A DNA stretch of 45,956 bases from Gemmatimonadota bacterium (GTDB taxonomy: Bacteria; Gemmatimonadota; Gemmatimonadetes; Gemmatimonadales; Gemmatimonadaceae), in contig JARIEX010000010.1 in the NCBI GenBank assembly GCA_031127095.1, positions 1 to 45,956 on the forward strand, given 5' to 3'. Shown here in pieces: positions 7,671 to 14,180 of this stretch (its first letter is position 1; each line of letters starts with the position of its first letter). A program made the position numbers and the translations under genes. A model generated the notes under the pieces. That model ran no database searches, was not told the DNA's origin, and saw only the letters and a program-made list of their open reading frames with translations.

Positions 7671-9049
7671 CGGTTCGATTCGGTAGAGGGAAAGAGCGAC
7701 AGGCCGGCCGCGCGCGCGAGCTCCACGCGGCGCAGCGCGATGTCCGTGGTGAGCGTCAAGAACGCCAGTTCCGTCTCTTGCCAGGCGCGCACGGCCTCGA
7801 GCCAGTCCGTCAGCGTGATCTCGCCCTCGGCGTACGCGGCCTGCACCGCGCGCAGCGCGAGCCGCGATTCGGCCCCGGCAAAGGGCTGCAGTGCGGCGTG
7901 CTCTGCTTCGGCCCCCTGCAGTCGGCCCAGGGCGTCGAGCACCTCACGCGTCACACGGCGTTGTACGGCATCCACCTCGGCGCTGGTCTGGCGCGCGGTG
8001 GCATCGGCCGCCGCCACGGCCCCCGCGCGCCGGTCGAGCAACGGCAACGGCACGGAAAACCCGGCCACGAAGCCAGACAGGGCAACGGGAGGCACGCGCG
8101 CACCGCTCTGCACGCGCTCACCCTTGTAGCCCGCCGAGACGGCGGGCAGCGGAATCCGCTCGCGCGCCGTGAGTCGCGCGTCGGCGATGGCCGCCTGCGC
8201 GTCGCGCTGCGCCCCGAGTACGTCGGCGCGCGTGGCCAGCGCACGCGCGACCAGAGAGTCCGCGTGGTCCACCGGCGACCAGAGCGTTGCGGTTGCGGTG
8301 CCCAGCGCTGCCGACAGCATGGCACCGAACGCACGTCCCGTACTGTCAGCAAGAGCCGTCGTGGGTACCGTCACGCCTTCGACAGCCAGCCCCGTGAGCA
8401 GCGCCAATCGCGCGCGCGCGACGCGGGCGTGCACAACCGCCTCCGCGCGGCGTGCCGCGTAGCGCCCCGCCTCGAGGCGCAGGCGACGTCCCGCGTAACC
8501 GGCCAGGTCACCCGCCCGCACGCGTTCATCGCTCACGCGGCGAGCCTCGTCGGCCGTGCGCGCCGCCGCGTCGGCCAACTGCACGCGGTGCACGGCGCTC
8601 ATGGCCTCCACGTAGGCCTGCACCACATCCGCATCGAGCGCCTGACGCGTCGCGGCCAGTCGCGCCTCGGCGGCTTCCCGCCGAAACCGCGCCGCGGTCA
8701 CACGGGCGGAGCGCTGCCCTGCCACATCGACCGGCCACTCGAGCTGCGCAATGTCCTGCGCATTGGACTGACCCGCGCGCGACGTTTGTTCACGCCCGTA
8801 CGCGAGGGTGGGGTTGGGCCGCGCCGCCGCTTGCCGCTCGCGCGCCACCGCGGCGGCCACGGCCTCTTGCGCGGCACGGACGGTGGGATCGAGCCGGAGC
8901 GCCGCCGCACGCGCGTCGCGCAAGTTGAGGAACTCGACAGACCGGCCAGCCGCGATGATGTCCTGCGCCGGCAGGGGGCGCGCGCTGAGGCCCATCCACA
9001 GCAGGGCGGCGGTACGAACGCGCCGACTCCAGAAACACGAAGAAACCAC
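7667..9049 (-). CDS. czcC: TolC-family outer-membrane factor (CzcC-like)
   Basis: The product is about 460 aa from a GTG start. A signal-peptide-like leader (ALLWMGLSARPLPAQ) precedes two tandem, alanine-rich helical repeats with the pattern expected of outer-membrane efflux proteins: LRDARAAALRLDPTVRAAQEAVAAA opens the first repeat, and ALATRADVLGAQRDAQAAIADARLTARERIPLPAVSAGYKG opens the second. VALSGFVAGFSVPLPLLDRRAGAVAAA is the typical second beta-barrel segment. It is the exit duct for the CzcBA pump encoded next. The start codon is uncertain because the ribosome-binding site is weak. Confidence 0.88.
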   Translation of the reverse strand: MVSSCFWSRRVRTAALLWMGLSARPLPAQDIIAAGRSVEFLNLRDARAAALRLDPTVRAAQEAVAAAVARERQAAARPNPTLAYGREQTSRAGQSNAQDIAQLEWPVDVAGQRSARVTAARFRREAAEARLAATRQALDADVVQAYVEAMSAVHRVQLADAAARTADEARRVSDERVRAGDLAGYAGRRLRLEAGRYAARRAEAVVHARVARARLALLTGLAVEGVTVPTTALADSTGRAFGAMLSAALGTATATLWSPVDHADSLVARALATRADVLGAQRDAQAAIADARLTARERIPLPAVSAGYKGERVQSGARVPPVALSGFVAGFSVPLPLLDRRAGAVAAADATARQTSAEVDAVQRRVTREVLDALGRLQGAEAEHAALQPFAGAESRLALRAVQAAYAEGEITLTDWLEAVRAWQETELAFLTLTTDIALRRVELARAAGLSLFPSTESNR

Positions 9050-9192
9050 GAGACCCGAAGGCTGACGTTCCCAAGGGCGCTACGACGCCGGCCACATGCA
9101 CGAGCCGCATCCCCAGGGGACGGTCACGCGAACGCGCGACCATACACACGCCGCGCCCGCGTACGCAGGGCGCACGCGGCGTGACGTTCAGG

Positions 9193-9606
9193 TCAGCAGG
9201 TCGGCGGCGCTCGAAGCGCGGGCGGCGGCCCCGTGTCCGGCGCCGGGCGCGCCAAGGCCACGGCGTCCCACCGTGACCGCGGCGGGCGCGCGTGACTCAG
9301 CAGCGGCGGCACGAGCGCCGCGGGGGCACTGATCACCGGCGCCTCGAGACCGTGCCGGACATCCTGCCGGCCCGTGGCGGCCGGCTCAACCCGCGAGTGC
9401 GCGTGTCGGTGCCCGTGGTCCTGCTCGGTCAGCGCGGTGCCGTCACCGTCACCGTCACCATCACGGTTTGAATGGTCCTCACCGTGGTGCCCCTCGGCCG
9501 CATGCGCATGCGCCATGCCGTGCGCCACGGCGAGCGTGGGCGACGCGACGCTGGCGAGCAGCGCCAACAGGAGGATGGTCCAGCGGGACCAGACGGTTCG
9601 GGACAC
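9193..9606 (-). CDS. Histidine-rich periplasmic protein heading the efflux operon
   Basis: This 137-aa protein starts at a GTG and has a clear signal peptide (WTILLLALLASVASPTLAVAHG). It is followed by a His/Asp-rich stretch (HGMAHAHAAEGHHGEDHS... EQDHGHRHAHS) containing a GDGDGDG run encoded by a short GTCACC repeat. The C-terminal half is Pro/Ala/Arg-rich and shows no recognised fold. Small His-rich proteins commonly precede Czc-type operons and may bind or buffer metal; that role is inferred from composition and position. About 140 nt separate it from the TolC-like gene. Confidence 0.65.
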   Translation of the reverse strand: MSRTVWSRWTILLLALLASVASPTLAVAHGMAHAHAAEGHHGEDHSNRDGDGDGDGTALTEQDHGHRHAHSRVEPAATGRQDVRHGLEAPVISAPAALVPPLLSHARPPRSRWDAVALARPAPDTGPPPALRAPPTC

Positions 9607-9744
9607 AAGCGGAATCTACTCCACGGCACCGGCCGTGTCCCCCTCGCATCCGCCCGCTGGTGCCTTGCCGGCCGGTCGGGTGCTCGGATGAATTCGGGAC
9701 GTCGCCGACTCTGCCAGCCCACGCATGGCTCGCGCCGAAACAGC

Positions 9745-9780
9745 AAAACGCCGCCGTTCACGTAAGTGACGGCGGCGTTT
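9745..9780 (-). terminator. Rho-independent terminator, copy A
   Basis: AAACGCCGCCGT(T)CAC-GTAA-GTGACGGCGGCGTTT forms a long stem with one bulged base and A/T ends on both sides, so it may act in both directions. It lies just 3' of the tRNA-Gln remnant, as copy B lies 3' of the intact tRNA. Confidence 0.75.
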
Positions 9781-9795
9781 GCGATTACGAATTAT

Positions 9796-9838
9796 TGCCC
9801 CTCTAGGTTTCGAACCTGGAACCTTCTGATCCAGAGTC
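9796..9838 (-). pseudogene. tRNA-Gln 3'-half remnant
   Basis: The minus strand reads GACTCTGGATCAGAAGG, then TTCCAGGTTCGAAACCTAG, then AGGGGCA: an anticodon-arm-like segment, variable loop, T-arm and 3' acceptor strand matching the intact tRNA-Gln at 14059-14131. The T-stem has one mismatch. Sequence upstream (to the right) does not supply a pairing 5' acceptor strand or a convincing D-arm, so it is probably not a working tRNA. It could mark an attachment-site scar or a decayed tandem tRNA copy. Confidence 0.7.
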
Positions 9839-10035
9839 GAATCGCCGTCCACCATTCACGCAAAGACTAGGCAGAAACGCCACGCGAATTGGCAAAATCG
9901 CCAAGCATCACTTCGGATGCCGCGGCACATGCCACCCATGCGGGTGCCTAGTGCGGCAGGGATTGCTGGTCGTTCCGAGTTCGCTATCACAGTGCCATCC
10001 CACGGGAAACGGATCCTTGCCGGCGTGATGGGCGG

Positions 10036-10370
10036 CTACTTCCGGCGCACCGTCCTGATCCCGGTGCCGCCCTTCAGGAGAACGAGATGGTGGCCGGTCG
10101 CGCTCACATTCACGGCGGGTCCGCCGGTCACCGTGGCGGCAATTTCGAGTTCGCCCTCACCGCGCAACTCGACGTGTACATCACCGTCGGTCACGTCCGC
10201 GATAAACGCGGGAAAAATCTTGAGGCGAATGGTGTCTGCGACCATCTGAGGTTCGGCCGTCCCGAGTCCGACCTTCACTGGCCCGGCGCCGTAGATGAGA
10301 ATCTCTCCGGCGATTTGTCCGCGACTATCAACGACCACATTCTTGGTGCCGACCTTCGTCGCATAGACGG
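10036..10370 (-). pseudogene. Detached C-terminal segment of the BlaR1-like protein
   Basis: The frame reads ARTSLPGQGPNVTVYATKVGTKNVVVDSRGQIAGEILIYGAGP and continues to a stop at 10036. If one copy of the 11-bp duplication at 10410-10431 is removed, this frame joins the upstream M56 gene exactly, giving an uninterrupted protein of about 610 aa (1833 nt, divisible by three). The segment is beta-rich with alternating polar and hydrophobic residues; I do not recognise its fold. The ORF track lists a GTG-started part (10036-10338) that has no convincing start of its own. Confidence 0.75.
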
Positions 10371-11879
10371 TTACGTTAGGGCCCTGTCCGGGCAGGCTTG
10401 TGCGCGCCGCCGATAGGCTGCCGATAGGCTGCCGGTTGGCGCGGAGCCGCGTTGGCGTAGCCCGCGCTGTGCCTCACGAAGTCGCTCGGCAATCACGGTC
10501 GCGTCGGCGGCTACCCCCGTCCAAATCGGCAGTGGTCCCCCAAGTTCTGACTTGACCGTGGCGATCGTAAAGACGGCACCGTCGACGACGACCGCCACCT
10601 CAGACCCGATGTGCTGCCGCGTCGTCGCTCGCAGCCGGTCGCGTGCGCCTGCGCTCACCATGGCCCCCACCGTCGCTTCACCATCGTTGACTTCCGATAC
10701 CATGATCGAGTCCACGTCCGCAAGTGTGAGAAACGGTTCGGTGACGGCAACCGCAACACTGTCACCCACTCCGCTCATGGCGAGCGCGACCTCAGTGCGG
10801 CGTGGCAGAACTGATACTCCGGCACCGCCTTGACGAGCGACCCACCGATACTCCAGTGGAGACCCCGCCGCGTTCAGCTGATTGCTGCTCGGTGTCGGCA
10901 CGGCGGCGATCAGCAACGAGGCACCAATGACACCGACGGCCAGCGCCGCGATGGTCGAGCGCTTGTGCCGTGTTGGACGGGTCGTCATGGCGTCAATCCT
11001 TTGCTTGAGTTGTGAAGCCTGCGGGGAGAGTGGAGCAGCCAGCGACATCAGCAGACGTTGTCCCCGAGGGGCGGTTGATCGGTGGTGCGAGACGAGCAGG
11101 AGTAGCTGCCCATACGTCTTCGGGCTCGGCTCCCGGCGAAGCACGCGGGCATCACAGTCGCACTCGATGGCGAGGCGCAGACGGCTCCAACTCCACCACA
11201 GCACGGGGTGCCACGGCATCAGGACCAAGGTGCACAGCGCCGTCGTCAGCATTGCGGGGTCACGGGTGGCCAGATGCTCCTGCTCATGACGAATCACGAG
11301 TGACCGGAGCGAGTCGTCGAGAGCCATCACCCAGCGCGGGATCACGATGGCTCTCGGGTTCCCGCCCATCGCTGCGGGGCCGATCTCTTCGGAGACCAGC
11401 ACCGTTGTACCGCACACGGTCTCGGACTTCAGCCCCAGTCGCATCCGGCGCGCCTCGGAAAGGGCGTGCAGCATCATCCCCAAGAGAAAGGCCGACACCA
11501 CGGCCCAGAGCGCGAGCAGAAGGCCATCGTATCCCGCTGCGCTATCGTGAATGCGGTTGAGAAGTTCCCGCCATCTGTTGGTCAGGCGCTTGGGCGCGGT
11601 GCTGACGACCAATGCGTTGTCGTCTCGTATTGAAGACATGCCGACCGATCCGCCTGGCGACGCTACGTCGCCTCCGCGGAGCACCGTCGGCGCCGGAACA
11701 ATCGGCTGCTCTCGCATGAGCATCGCGGCCGCCGGGAACACGACCATGGCCGACATGGCGACGGCCCACACGAATCGCGTTGGTCCCCCGACGAGACGCA
11801 CGCCGCGCTCGGCGAGGACCGCGAGGAAGCCGAGCAGGAGCCCCACCAGAAGGGCGTACATCGCGAGCGCGGCGATCAT
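10371..11879 (-). CDS. BlaR1-like M56 membrane metalloprotease with SecDF-P1-like domain (C-terminally frameshifted)
   Basis: The 502-aa product has two N-terminal membrane helices (about 3-22 and 35-55), a third at about 117-140 and the M56 zinc-peptidase motif HEQEH at about 198-202, followed by CDCDARVL. A further helix lies near 317-335 (STIAALAVGVIGASLLIAAVP). The periplasmic part (FLTLADVDSIMVSEVNDGEATVGAMVSAGARDRL... GSEVAVVVDGAVFTIATVKSELGGPLPIWTG) resembles the SecD/SecF P1 head domain. BlaR1-family proteins sense a periplasmic signal and cleave the cognate repressor; here the repressor gene overlaps by ATGA. The last residues (YRRRAQACPDRALT) arise from an 11-bp duplication, so this protein is probably shortened by about 110 aa. 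Confidence 0.82.
   Translation of the reverse strand: MIAALAMYALLVGLLLGFLAVLAERGVRLVGGPTRFVWAVAMSAMVVFPAAAMLMREQPIVPAPTVLRGGDVASPGGSVGMSSIRDDNALVVSTAPKRLTNRWRELLNRIHDSAAGYDGLLLALWAVVSAFLLGMMLHALSEARRMRLGLKSETVCGTTVLVSEEIGPAAMGGNPRAIVIPRWVMALDDSLRSLVIRHEQEHLATRDPAMLTTALCTLVLMPWHPVLWWSWSRLRLAIECDCDARVLRREPSPKTYGQLLLLVSHHRSTAPRGQRLLMSLAAPLSPQASQLKQRIDAMTTRPTRHKRSTIAALAVGVIGASLLIAAVPTPSSNQLNAAGSPLEYRWVARQGGAGVSVLPRRTEVALAMSGVGDSVAVAVTEPFLTLADVDSIMVSEVNDGEATVGAMVSAGARDRLRATTRQHIGSEVAVVVDGAVFTIATVKSELGGPLPIWTGVAADATVIAERLREAQRGLRQRGSAPTGSLSAAYRRRAQACPDRALT
10410..10431 (-). repeat. 11-bp tandem duplication causing a frameshift
   Basis: On the plus strand CCGATAGGCTG occurs twice in direct succession (10410-10420 and 10421-10431). 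Eleven is not a multiple of three, and removing one copy restores one long reading frame across the junction. Confidence 0.88.
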
Positions 11880-12262
11880 TGGTCCTTCTTTTCCGATCCG
11901 GCCAAACGGCCGTTCAGGTGAGCGTGCAATGCCTTGAGCTCGTCGGCACTGAGGGCGTCGTTCTCAAGGAGATGCGCGACCACGCTCACGGGCGAGCCGC
12001 CGAAAAACTTTGCCACCAGTCGCGACACGGCGCTGCCCTTCACCGCCTCCTGACTGACAACGGGGAAGTACCGGAACAGCCGCCCCTCAGCCTCATGATC
12101 CACGAGCGCCTTCGCCTCGAGGTTCCGCAGGATGGTGAGCACGGTGTTGTATGCCAGCGCGGCGGGGAGACGCTCTTTGACCTCGGCCACGGTACCTGGC
12201 CCGGCAGTCCAGAGCACCATCATCACGTCCAACTCGCGTTCGCCCAGCGACACTTGGTCCAT
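11876..12262 (-). CDS. BlaI/MecI-family transcriptional repressor
   Basis: The protein is 128 aa from the ATG of MDQVSLGERELDVMMVLW; AGGAG lies 6 nt upstream of the ATG and the longer 147-aa version would start inside the promoter. The winged-helix domain (about 5-75: ELDVMMVLWTAGPGTVAEVKERLPAALAYNTVLTILRNLEAKALVDHEAEGRLFRYFP) is typical of BlaI/MecI, and the C-terminal helices serve dimerisation. It should repress itself and the overlapping M56 gene; two matching inverted repeats sit on its promoter. Signal-driven cleavage by the M56 partner is the family rule. The inducing signal is unknown and need not be a beta-lactam. Confidence 0.92.
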   Translation of the reverse strand: MDQVSLGERELDVMMVLWTAGPGTVAEVKERLPAALAYNTVLTILRNLEAKALVDHEAEGRLFRYFPVVSQEAVKGSAVSRLVAKFFGGSPVSVVAHLLENDALSADELKALHAHLNGRLAGSEKKDQ

Positions 12263-12273
12263 CGCAGCTCCTG

Positions 12274-12289
12274 AACTATGTGGATAGTT
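12274..12289 (-). promoter_or_regulatory. MecI/BlaI operator O1
   Basis: AACTAT-GTGG-ATAGTT is a perfect 6-bp inverted repeat with a 4-nt centre. It lies just downstream of the -10 element, over the expected transcription start, where a bound dimer would block RNA polymerase. Confidence 0.75.
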
Positions 12290-12290
12290 C

Positions 12291-12319
12291 AGTGTACGAC
12301 CGCGAGGCCTGCCTGTCAA
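12291..12319 (-). promoter_or_regulatory. Sigma-70-type promoter of the repressor/M56 operon
   Basis: On the minus strand TTGACA (12319-12314), a 17-nt spacer and TACACT (12296-12291) form a near-consensus promoter. Transcription should start near 12284, about 22 nt before the repressor ATG. Operator O1 lies just downstream and O2 overlaps the -35. Confidence 0.75.
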
Positions 12320-12333
12320 CTACTAGCATAGTT
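12318..12333 (-). promoter_or_regulatory. MecI/BlaI operator O2
   Basis: AACTA-CTAGCA-TAGTT is an imperfect match to O1 (same AACTA/TAGTT arms) and overlaps the -35 element by two bases. Its centre is 44 bp, about four helical turns, from O1, which would allow two dimers on one DNA face. Confidence 0.65.
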
Positions 12334-12365
12334 TTACTCCAGCATCCTGCCGTTGCGCCGGGACA

Positions 12366-12415
12366 TAGACAATAGTCAACTTTGTGTATTATTATCAACT
12401 TCGTTGACAATAGTC
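12366..12415 (+). promoter_or_regulatory. AT-rich promoter/operator region of the HTH-nucleotidyltransferase pair
   Basis: This stretch is strikingly AT-rich for the window. TAGACA and TATTAT with an 18-nt spacer could form a promoter. GACAATAGTC occurs twice as a direct repeat (12368-12377 and 12406-12415), and TCAAC-TTC-GTTGA (12395-12407) is an inverted repeat. The layout fits autoregulation by the winged-helix protein encoded from 12431. The assignment of -35/-10 is tentative. Confidence 0.5.
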
Positions 12416-12430
12416 CACCAACGTCTTCCC

Positions 12431-13396
12431 ATGCGCCGCATGCCCCGTCGCGCACTGACACCCCTGAGCTATCTGGACGCGCCGCTCGACGAGCTGCTCG
12501 GCCAAGTGTCGCACGTCCGCATCCTGCGGGTGCTTTCGGAGTCGGAACACCCACTGCCCCCCGGCGAGCTGGCGAGGGCCACGCGGCTGAACCTCTCTGG
12601 GGTGCTCCGGGCTATCAACCGGCTCGCGCATCTGGGGATCGTGCGCGCCCTAGGTGCGGGCGGGCGGCAGGTGATCGAGCTGAGTCCGGCCCACGCGTTC
12701 GCTCCAGTCCTTCGTGCCCTCTTCGACGCCGAACGTCAGCGGCGCAGCATGCTCATCGCCTCGCTCCAGGAGCTGATGAAGTCGATCATTCCGGCCCCGC
12801 ATGCGGCATGGATTGAAGGACCGCACGCCAACGGCATGGACTCGGCGCACGATGCGCTGCGGTTAGGTGTACTGACGACCGTACGGGAACGCCACGCTGT
12901 TGCCGAACAACTGATCGGTCGCCTTCGCGATCTCGAGCGGCGCTTCGACCTGAGCATCGATCTGTTGGTGCGCACGCGCGCGGACCTTGAGACGATGACC
13001 GCCGACCGGCAGGACGCCGTACGCGACGCCACCCTGCTGTACGGGGTGTTACCACTATCGGCCGGCGTGTTGCCCCCGCACGTCGACGAGCCCCCGGCCG
13101 CGAAGACTCACGGGGACCTCGATGAGAGGTCCCGTGCACAGGCGGAGCGAGTGGCCATGGCGATTTCGCGCGACCCGCGTCTGATCGACGTCGCACAGCG
13201 GTGGGTTCAGCAGCGCCTGCAGCACGCGTCGGCCGCCGAGGCGCACGAGCTGCGCGAGTGGGAGCACATCCTCACGCTGCCGCCGCATCGCATAGCGGCG
13301 TTCCTGCGCGATCCCGGCGAAAGGGCTACGCGGCTGCGTCAGACCACGCCCTTCGCAGGCGTCGGCTCTGATGGCGAACGAGGAGTCCGCCAGTGA
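12431..13396 (+). CDS. Winged-helix protein with degenerate nucleotidyltransferase-like domain (antitoxin-like)
   Basis: The chosen ATG (MRRMPRRALTPLSYL) gives 321 aa; the longer ORF would begin inside the AT-rich promoter. Residues about 25-85 form a MarR/ArsR-like winged helix (VSHVRILRVLSESEHPLPPGELARATRLNLSGVLRAINRLAHLGIVRALG). Residues about 125-205 follow the outline of a MNT-type nucleotidyltransferase (AAWIEGPHANGMDSAHDALRLGVLT ... IDLLVRTRADLETM ... VRDATLLYG), but the GS motif reads GP and the DxD reads DAL, so it looks catalytically dead. Its stop overlaps the GTG of the next gene (GTGA). Antitoxin or repressor function is inference. Confidence 0.68.
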   Translation: MRRMPRRALTPLSYLDAPLDELLGQVSHVRILRVLSESEHPLPPGELARATRLNLSGVLRAINRLAHLGIVRALGAGGRQVIELSPAHAFAPVLRALFDAERQRRSMLIASLQELMKSIIPAPHAAWIEGPHANGMDSAHDALRLGVLTTVRERHAVAEQLIGRLRDLERRFDLSIDLLVRTRADLETMTADRQDAVRDATLLYGVLPLSAGVLPPHVDEPPAAKTHGDLDERSRAQAERVAMAISRDPRLIDVAQRWVQQRLQHASAAEAHELREWEHILTLPPHRIAAFLRDPGERATRLRQTTPFAGVGSDGERGVRQ

Positions 13397-13917
13397 CACG
13401 CGAGCAGCTGGAGCATGCGATTCGCGCGGCCTGCGACGTGGTGGCCGAACACGAGGTGTATGTGTTCGGGTCGCAGTCGATCCTTGGGCAGTTCCCCGAG
13501 GTGCCGGCCACACTCAAGATGTCGGCGGAGGCGGACATCTCGCCGCGCCATCGTCTTGACCGCGTCGAGTACCTCAACACCATCGGTGAAGACTCTCCGT
13601 TTCATCAAGCGCACGGCTTCTACGTGCACGGCCTCCCGATCACCGAGGCGGCCACGCTGCCAGCGGGGTGGGAGGAGCGAACCGTCGCCGTCTACGCGTC
13701 CGAAACCAGCACGGGCCTGTGCCTTGAAGGACATGACCTCGCCGCGAGCAAACTCGTGGCGTTCCGAGACAAAGACCGCGAGTTCGTTCTCACGCTACTG
13801 GCCGAGGAGTTCCTGTCGAGCACCACGCTCGTCGAGCGCGTGTGGCGACTGCCCGTTCCACATGCGGAGCGAGAGCGCATCGCGCGATGGGTGCATCTGA
13901 GTGTTCAGGAGCTGTAG
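13393..13917 (+). CDS. DUF6036-like nucleotidyltransferase (toxin-like partner)
   Basis: This 174-aa protein starts at a GTG overlapping the previous stop, with AGGAG 8 nt upstream. It opens with VYVFGSQSILGQFP (GS motif at about 26-27) and then KMSAEADISP, where E46 and D48 take the place of the metal-binding carboxylates of the polymerase-beta nucleotidyltransferase fold. The pattern matches proteins annotated as DUF6036-family nucleotidyltransferases. The rest is mainly helical (LEGHDLAASKLVAFRDKDREFVLTLLAEE). Two-gene coupling with a winged-helix protein resembles AbiEii/MenA-type toxin-antitoxin units, but a housekeeping or resistance role is not excluded. Confidence 0.68.
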   Translation: MTREQLEHAIRAACDVVAEHEVYVFGSQSILGQFPEVPATLKMSAEADISPRHRLDRVEYLNTIGEDSPFHQAHGFYVHGLPITEAATLPAGWEERTVAVYASETSTGLCLEGHDLAASKLVAFRDKDREFVLTLLAEEFLSSTTLVERVWRLPVPHAERERIARWVHLSVQEL

Positions 13918-14005
13918 GGGCTGCGTCTTTAGACTTGCGTCGAAGCCGAACGCGGAAGGTTCTGACACGATGAAACTAGGAATCTCCCGAAATCCCCCCG
14001 CCCAT

Positions 14006-14103
14006 GCAAAACGCCGCCATTCACGTAAGTGACGGCGGCGCATGCGATTACGTAACTATTGCCCCTCTAGGAATCGAACCTAGAACCTTCTGAGTCAGAG
14101 TCA
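14006..14103 (-). repeat. Direct repeat copy B: tRNA-Gln 3' end plus terminator
   Basis: This is the partner of copy A at 9743-9838 and includes the 3' half of the intact tRNA-Gln and the hairpin beyond it. Differences are scattered (about ten by eye plus one indel), so the duplication is not recent or the copies have different origins. Confidence 0.85.
14008..14041 (-). terminator. Terminator hairpin after tRNA-Gln
   Basis: CGCCGCC(A)TTCAC-GTAA-GTGACGGCGGCG forms a long stem about 20 nt past the tRNA 3' end, and reading leftward it is followed by GTTTTGC. It is the equivalent of the hairpin at 9745-9780. Confidence 0.7.
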
Positions 14104-14131
14104 GACGCTCTGCCAATTGAGCTAAGGGGCA
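14059..14131 (-). tRNA. tRNA-Gln (anticodon CTG)
   Basis: The minus strand folds into a complete cloverleaf: acceptor TGCCCCT/AGGGGCA, D-stem GCTC/GAGC, anticodon stem TCTGA/TCAGA with loop CTCTGAC (anticodon CTG), variable AGGTT and T-stem CTAGG/CCTAG with loop TTCGATT. CCA is not encoded. It is co-directional with glnS, which makes the matching synthetase about 0.8 kb upstream. Confidence 0.95.
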
Positions 14132-14180
14132 GCTGGCATCCAACGGGCCGAAACCCATTGGAACCCCAAATATAGAAGAC

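Larger units (their letters stand above)
9743..9838 (-). repeat. Direct repeat copy A: tRNA-Gln 3' end plus terminator
   Basis: This block of about 96 bp matches copy B (14006-14103) at roughly nine of ten positions with one indel. It contains the same hairpin, the GCGATTACG linker and the 3' half of tRNA-Gln in the same orientation. The homology stops at GAGTC inside the anticodon arm. The two copies lie about 4.26 kb apart and bracket the BlaR1/MecI and HTH/nucleotidyltransferase genes. Confidence 0.85.
9607..10035. other. Intergenic stretch upstream of the efflux operon
   Basis: This gap holds the presumed promoter of the His-rich gene (9607-9740, no clear -35/-10 seen), then the terminator and tRNA-Gln remnant described separately. 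From 9839 to 10035 I see only a short TTGGC-AAAATC-GCCAA palindrome near 9891-9906. ORFs called here on the plus strand look like shadows. Confidence 0.4.

Noticed and set aside
9446-9463. GTCACC-type short tandem repeat considered as a repeat array
   Set aside because: It is only three units and encodes GDGDGDG inside the His-rich protein; it is not a CRISPR.
9796-9862. Second functional tRNA-Gln
   Set aside because: Only the 3' half is recognisable; no 5' acceptor strand pairs with AGGGGCA and the T-stem has a mismatch.
9917-10249. Plus-strand ORFs over 9917-10416
   Set aside because: They oppose the detached C-terminal frame of the BlaR1-like protein, whose fusion by removing 11 bp is exact, so the plus-strand ORFs are shadows.
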